In this document: positions 45,165 through 53,066 of the stretch, piece by piece
Numbering within the stretch: the first letter of the stretch is position 1
How the letters are laid out: each line of letters starts with the position of its first letter
DNA from: Natrialba sp. SSL1
GTDB taxonomy: Archaea; Halobacteriota; Halobacteria; Halobacteriales; Natrialbaceae
Assembly: GCF_001861355.1 (NCBI RefSeq)
Contig: NZ_MASN01000041.1
Location: 1-64,000, forward strand
Direction of reading: 5' to 3'
DNA: 64,000 nucleotides
Notes under the pieces: generated by a model
What the model was told of the DNA's origin: nothing
What the model saw: the letters and a program-made list of their open reading frames with translations, nothing else
Database searches by the model: none
Made by a program: the position numbers and the translations under genes

Positions 45165-47090
45165 TCAGTCGTCTGCCGGTGCCGGCGAATCACCGGCGGA
45201 GACGCCCGTTCCCGGACCGATTTCGATCTCGAGGGCTTCGAGTTTCTCGTCGGGCACGACGCCGTCGACCCAGCCGCGGTGGTCGTAGTACTCCTCTTTC
45301 ATCTCCTCGAGTTCGCAGAACTCGCCCTCGCTCGCACCCTGGCCGGGGATGCCGTCCTCGCCGTCGAGGAAGCGCGCCGGGAGCGAGTCGTCAGCGCCGT
45401 CGAAGCCGACGAGGTTGTTGTAGTAGCGCTCCAAGTTGTAGATGCGTTCGCCGGCTTCGAGCAGTTCGTCCTCGGTGACGTCGAGACCGGTCATGCCGTT
45501 GTACTGGAGCACGTATTCCTCGATGCCCTCCGCGAAGGCGTTGAACTTGCAGATGTCGAACGAATCGCTGATGGCATGCAGATCCTGGAAGGCGGCGGTG
45601 AGTTCGCCTTTCCCCTCGTACTCGTACGGGTCCACCTTTTCCGGAATGCCCAGAATCTCGGCGGCGGGCGTGTACCCGCGCAGGTGGCAGGCTCCACGAT
45701 TCGAGGTGGCGTAGCCGATACCCATTCCCTTCATACAGCGCGGATCGTAGGCCGCGATCGTCTGGCCCTTCACCGCGAGGGAGTTGTCGTGGGCCTCCTT
45801 GCGATCCGCAACGCGGCGTGGCCCCTCCGCGAGCAGATCCGCAAGGTCGTCCTCGCGACGGGCGATCCGCTCGATCATGTCGATCATGGTCTCGGTGTCG
45901 CCCCACTCGAGTTCTCCTTCGTCGAGTTTGCCTTCCTCGGTCATCTCCATGGCCATCGCCATCATATTGCCCGTTTCGATGGTGTCGACGCCCATGTCGT
46001 TACAGCGGTCGAGCATGAGCGCGACGGCGTCGCGGTCTGTGTGACCCGAGTTCGGGCCGAGCGCGTAGGCGGATTCGTACTCGTAGGATTCGGTGCGGAC
46101 GTTCATCTCCTCGCCCTTGTGCATCGCCTGCACTTCGACTTCCTTTTTGCAGGCGACCGGACAGGAGTGGCAGGTGGGTTCGTCGACGAGGATGTTCTCG
46201 CGGACGTTCTCTCCGGAGACGCGTTCGGCGTCGATGTCGACGCCCTCTGCGTCGCGCATGGCCTCAGTCGAGGTATAGCGTCCGTTTTTCGTTGGCAGGC
46301 CGTCCATCTCCTCGCCGATGTTCATCAGGACGTTCGTCCCGTACATCGAGAGGCCGCCCTCGTTCGGCGCGGTGACTTCGGATTCGGTGATCGCCTGCAT
46401 CGCCTGCTGGTGGCCCTCGCGGAACGTCTCCTGATCGGCGGGCTGGGGCATCTTCGTCGTCGACTTGATGACGATCGCCTTGAGGTTCTTCGACCCCATG
46501 ACACAGCCCGTGCCGCCGCGGCCCGAGGCGCGGTCGTCCTCGTTCATGATACAGGCGTACTTGACCTCGTTCTCACCGCCGGGGCCGATCGCCATCAGCG
46601 AGAGGTTCTTCCCGTAGCTGCCGTCGACCTCCTTCTCGAGTTGGTCGCGCGTTTCGTGGACGCCCGCTCCCCAGAGGTCGCTGGCGTCGCGGAGTTCGAC
46701 CTCACCGTCCTCGATGTGGGCGTAGACCGGGCTGTCGGCTTCGCCTTCGAAGAGGAGGCCGTCGAAGCCGGCCCACTTCAGGCGTGCACCGGACCAGCCG
46801 CCGTGGTGGCTGTCAGTGACGGTGCCGGTCAGGGGTGACTTCGTACAGACGGCGATACGGCCGCTCATCGTCACTTGTGTCCCCGAGAGCGGGCCATTCA
46901 TGAACGCGAGCAGGTTGTCCGGCCCGAGGGGGTCGACGTCTGGACCCTGTTCGAAGACGTACTTCACCCCGAGGCCGCGTGCGCCGATATACTTGCGAGC
47001 GTCGTCCTCGTCGATCGACTCGTATGCTACTGACTCCTCAGACAGATCGACTCGAGCGACTCGATCCTGAAAACCGCCAATTTCGGTCAT
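45165..47090 (-). CDS. Aldehyde ferredoxin oxidoreductase family protein
   Basis: 641 residues from ATG 47090 (MTEIGGFQDRVARVDLSEES). The pterin-binding N-domain has YIGARGLGVKYVFEQGPDVD and GPLSGTQVTMSGRIAVCTKS. The [4Fe-4S] site uses CHSCPVACKK and a later Cys near CKFNAF. GPGGENEVKYACIMNEDDRA, ASGRGGTGCVMGSKNLKAIV and GCH-type elements (SNRGACHLRGYTPAAEILGI) follow the tungsten AOR pattern. It oxidises aldehydes to acids with ferredoxin, using a bis-pterin tungsten centre. It stands alone; the nearby MoaD-like gene at 40 kb could serve pterin synthesis. Confidence 0.93.
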   Translation of the reverse strand: MTEIGGFQDRVARVDLSEESVAYESIDEDDARKYIGARGLGVKYVFEQGPDVDPLGPDNLLAFMNGPLSGTQVTMSGRIAVCTKSPLTGTVTDSHHGGWSGARLKWAGFDGLLFEGEADSPVYAHIEDGEVELRDASDLWGAGVHETRDQLEKEVDGSYGKNLSLMAIGPGGENEVKYACIMNEDDRASGRGGTGCVMGSKNLKAIVIKSTTKMPQPADQETFREGHQQAMQAITESEVTAPNEGGLSMYGTNVLMNIGEEMDGLPTKNGRYTSTEAMRDAEGVDIDAERVSGENVRENILVDEPTCHSCPVACKKEVEVQAMHKGEEMNVRTESYEYESAYALGPNSGHTDRDAVALMLDRCNDMGVDTIETGNMMAMAMEMTEEGKLDEGELEWGDTETMIDMIERIARREDDLADLLAEGPRRVADRKEAHDNSLAVKGQTIAAYDPRCMKGMGIGYATSNRGACHLRGYTPAAEILGIPEKVDPYEYEGKGELTAAFQDLHAISDSFDICKFNAFAEGIEEYVLQYNGMTGLDVTEDELLEAGERIYNLERYYNNLVGFDGADDSLPARFLDGEDGIPGQGASEGEFCELEEMKEEYYDHRGWVDGVVPDEKLEALEIEIGPGTGVSAGDSPAPADD

Positions 47091-47250
47091 GATAATCCTT
47101 CCCAAATTACTTGGACGGCTATCCTGTTAGTTGTTCACACTCATACGAAACTAATTTCGGTTACGTGGCGCTCGGACCACGGTCTGGTCCTCGACAGTCT
47201 CTGCGCTGTGGCAGCCGTCGTCCCGCCAGTGGAGCAACCAGGACGGCGCG

Positions 47251-47439
47251 CTACAGGAGGAGCGCGACGATCGCCAGCACGATGAACACCAGCACGAAGA
47301 TCCGTGCGATTTCCATCGAGATGCCGGCGACACCCCTGGCACCGACCGCAGCCGCGATGATTGCGAGGACGAAGAAGACGATTGCCCAGTACAGGAATCC
47401 ATCACCGGCGAGCTGAAGCGGTGGCGCGAACTCGAGCAT
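47251..47439 (-). CDS. DUF1328 small membrane protein
   Basis: 62 residues from ATG 47439 (MLEFAPPLQLAGDGFLYWAI). Two helices, FLYWAIVFFVLAIIAAAVGA and EIARIFVLVFIVLAIVALLL, with the conserved GVAGISMEIA between them, are the complete DUF1328/YtjA pattern. Function unknown; bacterial members are stress-linked membrane peptides. The frame opens at 47466, but the family start is at the second Met. Confidence 0.85.
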   Translation of the reverse strand: MLEFAPPLQLAGDGFLYWAIVFFVLAIIAAAVGARGVAGISMEIARIFVLVFIVLAIVALLL

Positions 47440-47704
47440 GGAGCCGGCTATCACCCCGCCCCACATAAACGCCGAGGACCGTCAACCAGAGTTTGGGACG
47501 CTAACTACGGGCTACAGCCGAGTAAGGGCTGGTTCCGTGGGTCGTTTCAAACCGATGGAGTCGGTTTCGTATTGCTACATACGATTGATCAACGTATGTT
47601 GTGTCCACATCTCCGTCACCCGTATTATCCGCTAGAGCCCCGATTTCAACCGTTCTAACCAGTCTCGCCGCTAACCAGTGACCCCAACGGTTAAGAGATT
47701 ACGT

Positions 47705-47719
47705 GTGCTATGATAGCAC
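47705..47719. promoter_or_regulatory. Perfect palindrome ending at the start codon
   Basis: GTGCTA TGA TAGCAC, directly followed by the ATG at 47720. A dimeric regulator or a hairpin here would block initiation of the zinc-finger gene. A site of this kind suits autoregulation but nothing identifies the binder. Confidence 0.45.
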
Positions 47720-47908
47720 ATGTCTACCTACCGCTCCCCCTTCGACCGACTTCGGGCGAAGTTCGACGAGGCCGAACTCGAGTGCCGGAAGTGTGGGTTC
47801 CACGACGAGAGCGGCGGGTGGCAGGTCAATTCGTCGGGTAGCCGCGTCCAGTACCGATTCGTCTGTCCGTCCTGCGACGCGGTGGAGACGCGGGAGATGC
47901 GGCTCTGA
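47720..47908 (+). CDS. Small zinc-finger protein (HVO_0649-like)
   Basis: 62 residues. Two Cys pairs, LECRKCGFHDESGGWQV and FVCPSCDAVETREMRL, make a single two-CxxC zinc ribbon resembling the Haloferax HVO_0649 family of micro-proteins. Such proteins are thought to act through nucleic-acid or protein contacts; no target is known. The 15-base palindrome before the start codon suggests tight control. Confidence 0.85.
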   Translation: MSTYRSPFDRLRAKFDEAELECRKCGFHDESGGWQVNSSGSRVQYRFVCPSCDAVETREMRL

Positions 47909-48007
47909 GTCGCTCTGCATCGTCGCGCGGTCGGCTCTGTTTTACGGCGTGTGTGGCCCCAGGTCCAGACGAAGGCGCTTTAGGCGCTGGCCCGCTTTGT
48001 CCTCCCA

Positions 48008-49108
48008 ATGAGTCAACCCACGCCCGAGGTCTACGAGCAGGGCAAGGGCATGGACGCCCACAATCAAGTGATGCGGGAGATCCGCTCGCGCAAGGAGGCG
48101 AGCTACGACCCCCACGAGCCGACCCGCGTCTGGCTGGACGAGGACAACACCCCCACTGGCGTCAAGCAGAGCCTGACGATCATCCTGAACACCGGCGGCT
48201 GTCGCTGGGCACGCGCCGGCGGCTGTACGATGTGCGGCTACGTCGCCGAGAGTGTCGACGGCGGCAGCGTCAGCCACGAAGCACTGATGAATCAGATCGA
48301 CGTCTGTCTCGAGCACGAGGCGGAAAATGGCGACGAACCCGCCGATCTCATCAAGATCTACACCTCCGGTTCCTTTCTCGACGAGCGCGAGGTCGGCGCA
48401 GAAACCCGACGCGCGATCGCCGACACCTTCGCCGACCGCGAGCGCATGGTCGTCGAATCCCTGCCGGACTTCGTCGACCGCGAGAAGATTGGCGACTTCA
48501 CCCAGCACGGCGTCGACACCGACGTCGCGATCGGACTCGAGACGGCCACGGATCGCGTGCGCCACGACTGCGTGAACAAGTACTTCGACTTCGCGGATTT
48601 CGAGGACGCCTGCGCCGAGGCTGCCGCCGCCGACGAGGAAGCCGACGATACAGCAGACGCCGGCATCAAGGCCTACCTGCTGATGAAGCCGCCGTTCCTC
48701 ACGGAGTCCGAAGCCGTCGAGGACATGATCTCCTCTGTCGAACGCTGTGCCGCCGTCGAGGGCTGTCACACCGTCTCGATGAACCCGTGTAACGTCCAGC
48801 GCTACACGATGGTCGACGACCTCTACTTCAATGACGGCTACCGCCCGCCGTGGCTCTGGTCTGTCGCACACGTACTCGAGGAGACCGCCGATGTCGACGC
48901 CATCGTCGTCTCGGACCCGGTCGGTCACGGCTCCGACCGCGGGCCGCACAACTGCCAGGAGTGCGACGACCTCGTCCAGAAGGCGATCAAGGATTTCGAC
49001 CTGCGACAGGACCCGTCGGTCTTCGAGCAGGTCTCGTGTGAGTGCGAGCGGACGTGGGAGGTCGTGATGGAGCGCGAGCGGAGTTTTAACCAGCCGCTGA
49101 CTCGATAG
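48008..49108 (+). CDS. raSEA: Archaeosine synthase radical-SAM subunit RaSEA
   Basis: 366 residues. LTIILNTGGCRWARAGGCTM followed by CGY gives the unusual C-x7-C-x2-C cluster motif of RaSEA (most radical-SAM proteins have C-x3-C-x2-C). IKIYTSGSFLDEREVGAETR, VVESLPDFVDREKIG, VAIGLETATDRVRHDCVNKY and IKAYLLMKPPFLTESEAVED follow the TIM-barrel. A C-terminal Cys cluster (HNCQECDD, VSCECERTWEVV) is present. It forms a complex with ArcS and converts the lysine adduct on preQ0-15 of tRNA to archaeosine. Confidence 0.93.
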   Translation: MSQPTPEVYEQGKGMDAHNQVMREIRSRKEASYDPHEPTRVWLDEDNTPTGVKQSLTIILNTGGCRWARAGGCTMCGYVAESVDGGSVSHEALMNQIDVCLEHEAENGDEPADLIKIYTSGSFLDEREVGAETRRAIADTFADRERMVVESLPDFVDREKIGDFTQHGVDTDVAIGLETATDRVRHDCVNKYFDFADFEDACAEAAAADEEADDTADAGIKAYLLMKPPFLTESEAVEDMISSVERCAAVEGCHTVSMNPCNVQRYTMVDDLYFNDGYRPPWLWSVAHVLEETADVDAIVVSDPVGHGSDRGPHNCQECDDLVQKAIKDFDLRQDPSVFEQVSCECERTWEVVMERERSFNQPLTR

Positions 49109-49139
49109 CGGCTCGTTCTTCTCGAAAATAGGTCTTGTA

Positions 49140-49541
49140 TCACTCCGCAGTGAGCGGCGGATACGCGACTTCCCAGAGGTGTTCATCGGGGTCCGCAAAA
49201 TAACCCGAATAGCCGCCCCAGAAGACCTCTTGTGCTAACTTCACCACCTGTCCACCGGCGTCTTCCGCTCGTTCCAGAATCGTATCTACGTCCGTCTTCG
49301 AGGAGACGTTGTGTGCCAGCGTAACGCCGGAAAACCCGTTCCCATCGTCCGAAACGGTGGCATCTTCGGCGAGACGATCGCGCGGGTAGATGGCCAACCA
49401 CGTTCCCTCGAGTGGGAAGAACGCAATATCGTCGTCCGGGTCGCGCTCGCGAATCGGGAACCCGAGTCCGTCCCGGTAAAACTGGATCGAGTCCTCGATA
49501 TTCGAGACTCCGAGCGTAACGAGCGTGATTTTCGGGCCCAT
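49140..49541 (-). CDS. VOC-family (glyoxalase/dioxygenase-fold) protein
   Basis: 133 residues. ITLVTLGVSNIEDSIQFYRD opens the first beta-alpha-beta module (FYRDGLGFPI) and GYFADPDEHLWEVAYP is the usual last strand with the metal-ligand Glu. The fold binds a divalent metal; the substrate is unknown and annotated relatives are mostly glyoxalase-like proteins of uncertain function. It converges with raSEA, with 31 bases between stop codons. Confidence 0.88.
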   Translation of the reverse strand: MGPKITLVTLGVSNIEDSIQFYRDGLGFPIRERDPDDDIAFFPLEGTWLAIYPRDRLAEDATVSDDGNGFSGVTLAHNVSSKTDVDTILERAEDAGGQVVKLAQEVFWGGYSGYFADPDEHLWEVAYPPLTAE

Positions 49542-49586
49542 ACGGACGGCCCAACGTCGTCCGCGGTGATAATGGTACCTCGTCTG

Positions 49587-50267
49587 TCAGGCCGATTCGA
49601 AGCCGCGCAGCACGCCCTGCCCGTCCGTCGGCCCGACGTCCGGGAGCGTCGCGCGCTCGGGGTGGGGCATCAACACGGCGACGGTCTCGCGGTCGCCGAG
49701 AATACCCGCGACGTTGTGCTTCGAGCCGTTCGGGTTCGCCTCGGCGCTCGGTTTACCGTCCTCGTCGCAGTACCGAAAGAGCACGCGGTCGTCGTCCTCG
49801 AGTTCGGCGAGTCGGTCCTCGCTGATCTCGTAGCGCCCTTCGCCGTGGGCAATCGGGATCTCGATGACGTCGCCCTCGTCGTAGGCAGCGGTCCAGAGTG
49901 TGTCGTCTCGTTCGACGCGGAGATAGACGTGCTCACACTGGAAACGCGCGCTCTCGTTGGTCGTGAACGCGCCGTCGGTGAGGCCGGACTCGCAGCCGAC
50001 CTGCGCGCCGTTGCAGACGCCGAGGACGGGCGTGCCGTCGGCAGCGGCTTCCCGGACCTCTGCCATGATCGGTGAGCGAGCCGCCATCGCGCCGGCGCGG
50101 AGGTAGTCGCCGTAGGAGAAGCCGCCGGGGAGGACGATGCCCGACGTGTCTGCCGGGAGACCGTCCTCGTGCCAGACGATTTCGGCGTCGATGTCGAGGT
50201 GAGCGAGCGCGCGCTCGGCGTCGCGGTCGCAGTTCGAGCCGCCGAATCTGATGATCGAAACCGTCAC
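49587..50267 (-). CDS. purQ: Phosphoribosylformylglycinamidine synthase subunit PurQ
   Basis: 226 residues from GTG 50267, giving the family start TVSIIRFGGSNCDRD. The frame opens far upstream, but that part is not PurQ-like. The glutaminase triad is seen in VLGVCNGAQVGCESG (Cys) and MPHPERATLP (His, Glu); IVLPGGFSYGDYLRAGA is the oxyanion-region segment. It supplies ammonia from glutamine to PurL for FGAM formation, in a complex with PurS, which lies 59 bases upstream on the same strand. PurL is not in the window. Confidence 0.94.
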   Translation of the reverse strand: MTVSIIRFGGSNCDRDAERALAHLDIDAEIVWHEDGLPADTSGIVLPGGFSYGDYLRAGAMAARSPIMAEVREAAADGTPVLGVCNGAQVGCESGLTDGAFTTNESARFQCEHVYLRVERDDTLWTAAYDEGDVIEIPIAHGEGRYEISEDRLAELEDDDRVLFRYCDEDGKPSAEANPNGSKHNVAGILGDRETVAVLMPHPERATLPDVGPTDGQGVLRGFESA

Positions 50268-50326
50268 AGTCGACACCCCTCGGTGGTGTGACCGGCGGTT
50301 TCGATCAGTGTGATTGAAACGGTCAT

Positions 50327-50578
50327 CTACCGTTCGTCGACCTCCACGTCGTAATCGTGGATAGTCGGATTCGCGAGCAGTCGCTCTGCCATCTCGTCTG
50401 CACGCTCGCGCGCAGCCTCGCTCGAGTCCGCCTCGAGATCGATCTCGAAGCGGTCGGCCGAGCGCAGCGAGTCGAGTTCGAAGCCGAGCCGTTCGAGGGC
50501 CTGTTTCGTGGTTTCGGCCTCGGGATCGAGGACGCCGTGTTTGAGTCGAACCGTCACCGTCGCGGTGTAGGCGGTCAT
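50327..50578 (-). CDS. purS: Phosphoribosylformylglycinamidine synthase subunit PurS
   Basis: 83 residues from ATG 50578 (MTAYTATVTVRLKHGVLDPE). The LKHGVLDPEAETTKQALERL segment is diagnostic, and the short beta-alpha-beta fold fits. PurS dimers bridge PurQ and PurL in the three-subunit archaeal/Bacillus FGAM synthase. It is upstream of purQ, so purS-purQ is an operon. Confidence 0.94.
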   Translation of the reverse strand: MTAYTATVTVRLKHGVLDPEAETTKQALERLGFELDSLRSADRFEIDLEADSSEAARERADEMAERLLANPTIHDYDVEVDER

Positions 50579-50677
50579 CACCTGAAACCCCGTAACCGTG
50601 CTCAAAAACGCTTTCGGCTTTGGTCCGTGATACACATTCGTGCATAGGGTCCGCCAGAGAGCCAGCCGACGGGATGG

Positions 50678-51049
50678 TCACGGAAGCGCGCGCCGGACGA
50701 ACGAGGCGAGACGATACCCGAGCGATCCGTTCTGGTAGCCGCTCCAGCGTCGCATCCCGCCGGCGAGCGTGACTGCCTCGTAGCCCTCCTCCTCGAGTAC
50801 GGTTGTCGCCTTCCGTGCGACGACGCCGGCTTTGCAGACCGTGACGACGGGTTCGTCTGCCGGAATCTGTGACAGCGACTGGCGGAGTTCGGCGTCGTCC
50901 CCGCGGCGCAGGTCGTTGTAGACAGGAACGTTCTGGCTGCCGTCGATGTGGCTGCGCTGGTACGATTTTCGAGGTCGAATATCGAGGATGTATGGTGATG
51001 CTCCGGTAGAGAGTCGGTCGTCCAACTCCGGTGGACCGATCTTGTTCAT
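50678..51049 (-). CDS. Rhodanese-like sulfurtransferase
   Basis: 123 residues from ATG 51049. PYILDIRPRKSYQRSHIDGS is the rhodanese entrance and VVTVCKAGVVARKATTVLEE carries the active-site Cys with the KAGVVARKA loop; VTLAGGMRRWSGYQ ends the fold. It moves sulfane sulfur to a thiol acceptor. It lies 24 bases downstream of the FAD protein gene on the same strand, and the two are probably co-transcribed. Gene pair and function suggest sulfur-oxidation or detoxification. Confidence 0.88.
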   Translation of the reverse strand: MNKIGPPELDDRLSTGASPYILDIRPRKSYQRSHIDGSQNVPVYNDLRRGDDAELRQSLSQIPADEPVVTVCKAGVVARKATTVLEEEGYEAVTLAGGMRRWSGYQNGSLGYRLASFVRRALP

Positions 51050-51073
51050 AAAACACAATACTATGTGGGCGTA

Positions 51074-52369
51074 CTAAACGGTGTGGATCGCAGCTTCCGT
51101 ATGTGCCCCGCTGCTGGCGCTCTCGGCAGCTGACGGTACCGACGCGGTCAACCGGTCTGCCGCCCGTCGGGCACCGGCGATGTTCGCTGCGAACGAGCCA
51201 ACGGTTCCCGCCGCCAGCGCGCCGGTGGCGAAAAGTGCGGATTTGGAGCCATCAGTTTGCATCCAGGCGAGCGTTTCGTCGTCCAGGACCGGGAGGCCGC
51301 GGTGACCGCACTCGAGTTCGAGTTCCCGTGCAAGCCGGTCGACGAAGGGGTGGTCGAACACCGGTTCGAAGCCGGTTGCGAGCACGACGCGGTCGCCGGT
51401 GAGACAGCCACCGTCGGCCAGCAACAGCCGTACGCGTCCCTCGGCTGTTCGAGCGGAGCGAACTGTTCCCTGTCGGCGTTGCAGCGAGCCCGCATCGACG
51501 GCCGACTCGAGTTGGTCGGCTACCGTTGGTGGGACTGTTCCGTCGTTTCGCGCGGCCTGAATCGTGTCGTATCGCGCCTTCGAGCCGGGTGGATGGCGGT
51601 GGAGCTGACGTTCGATGTGGTTCCAGTTGATCCAGTGTGGGTCGGCTTCGATGGCGGCCGTCTCGAGGTCGTGTCGCGAAAGGAGTGTGGTATCGGCGCT
51701 CTCGGTGGTCCTGGAAGCAGGTTCACCATCGTGCTCGGCGAGACAGCGCGCGAGCTGGGCTGCGGTGACGCCACCGCCGACCACGATTGTCTTCCCCTGT
51801 TCGTCTCTGGCTCGAGCGGGGTCGAAGTCGTCGTCCCAGACGTGCGTTATCGATTCGACGCCGTCGGCCCACGACGGCCGCCGATAGCGGTCGCCGGGAC
51901 CGATCGCGAGGACGCACGTTCTGGTGCGGATCGAACTGGTTCGGCCCGCCCGATCAGTGGTCTCGACAACGAGCGGTCCGCTCGAGCCGTCGCGGCGGAT
52001 CGACGTGACGGTCGCCTGTTGGTGGAGGTCGTCGATCCCTGTCCGATCGATGACGAATTCGGCGTAGTCGAGGAAGAGCGACAGCGACGGCCGGCGCGGA
52101 TAGCTCGGCCGCGGGAGGAGTTCGTCTTCCCGGTCGCGCGCCTCCGCAAAACTCTCCAGGCCGAACGGATCGGTCCCGACGTGGTGGACGAACGTCGATC
52201 GCAGTGCCTCCATGTCACAAGCCCGAGCCTTCTGTCGGAACGACTCGAGTAGCTGCTCGTGTGGATCGACGATACAGAGATCATCGCGCGTGAGGTCGGT
52301 ATCGTCGAGGAGCCGCTGGCAGCAGTAGGTGCCGTGGATACCGCCGCCGACGATGACGCACTTGTTCAT
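51074..52369 (-). CDS. FAD/NAD(P)-binding oxidoreductase
   Basis: 431 residues. CVIVGGGIHGTYCCQRLLDD is the Rossmann GxGxxG start, and TIVVGGGVTAAQLARCLAEH a second nucleotide-binding site; VLATGFEPVFDHPFVDRLAR and TGALAAGTVGSFAANIAGAR are the usual closing segments. It resembles N-hydroxylating or lycopene-like flavoproteins only in outline. An AT-rich TTTAAAATAATAAC at about 52390-52403 is a TATA box for a leaderless transcript, and a TTGTTAACT motif (52410-52418) lies just upstream of it. Confidence 0.82.
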   Translation of the reverse strand: MNKCVIVGGGIHGTYCCQRLLDDTDLTRDDLCIVDPHEQLLESFRQKARACDMEALRSTFVHHVGTDPFGLESFAEARDREDELLPRPSYPRRPSLSLFLDYAEFVIDRTGIDDLHQQATVTSIRRDGSSGPLVVETTDRAGRTSSIRTRTCVLAIGPGDRYRRPSWADGVESITHVWDDDFDPARARDEQGKTIVVGGGVTAAQLARCLAEHDGEPASRTTESADTTLLSRHDLETAAIEADPHWINWNHIERQLHRHPPGSKARYDTIQAARNDGTVPPTVADQLESAVDAGSLQRRQGTVRSARTAEGRVRLLLADGGCLTGDRVVLATGFEPVFDHPFVDRLARELELECGHRGLPVLDDETLAWMQTDGSKSALFATGALAAGTVGSFAANIAGARRAADRLTASVPSAAESASSGAHTEAAIHTV

Positions 52370-52539
52370 GGACCGCTGCTACGCGATGTTATTATTTTAA
52401 ACCAATGGGTTGTTAACTCCTGGTATAGTATGGTGACTTGGTTGCTAATCATCTACAGAAAACTGTGCCGTTGTCCAGGGTGGACGGAGCCGCCACGCGA
52501 ACGGTGGGAATTTTACTATTGGATTGCGAACAGGAATAC

Positions 52540-53046
52540 ATGAGCGAACCGCAGGCTACGGGCCGGTCGTCACAGATAGCAGTTGCGTTCCTTCTCGTTG
52601 CACTGCTTGCGGCGTTCGTCGCGCTCGTGGTGATCGACTCGTCGGTCGCAGTCGTTCTCGGGATTATGGTTCTCATCTTCGGCGGTGACCTGCTCCGTGA
52701 CCTCACATCGTCACTCACTGCACCCGCACCCGCGTCCGAGTCGGGCACTTCCAGTGATGACGAGACCGATGTCTCCGACGAACCCGAAGACGCCCTCGAA
52801 CGGCTCCGGGTCAGGTACGCTGACGGCGACCTCTCCGACGCCGAGTTCGAGCGTCGACTCGAGTTACTCCTCGAAACCGGTTCTCTCAGCGACGCCGAGC
52901 GATACCTCGCGGGCGACGATGCCGGCGAACCGTTTGAGGACGATAGTGGACGTGGACATGGGAATGGCCGTGCACGCGGACACGATAATAGGCGCTCGAA
53001 CATCGAGGATCACTCGAGTTCCGAACTCGAGCGGTCGACCGAGTGA
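52540..53046 (+). CDS. SHOCT-domain membrane protein
   Basis: 168 residues from ATG 52540. TTTTACTATT about 25-30 bases upstream supports a leaderless start there. Two adjacent hydrophobic helices (IAVAFLLVALLAAFVALVVI and SVAVVLGIMVLIFGGDLLRD) are followed by an acidic linker and a SHOCT motif (DALERLRVRYADGDLSDAEF), which mediates oligomerisation in many short membrane proteins. A Gly/Arg/Asn-rich tail follows. Function unknown. Confidence 0.85.
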   Translation: MSEPQATGRSSQIAVAFLLVALLAAFVALVVIDSSVAVVLGIMVLIFGGDLLRDLTSSLTAPAPASESGTSSDDETDVSDEPEDALERLRVRYADGDLSDAEFERRLELLLETGSLSDAERYLAGDDAGEPFEDDSGRGHGNGRARGHDNRRSNIEDHSSSELERSTE

Positions 53047-53066
53047 GGAACGTACAACGATCCGCT

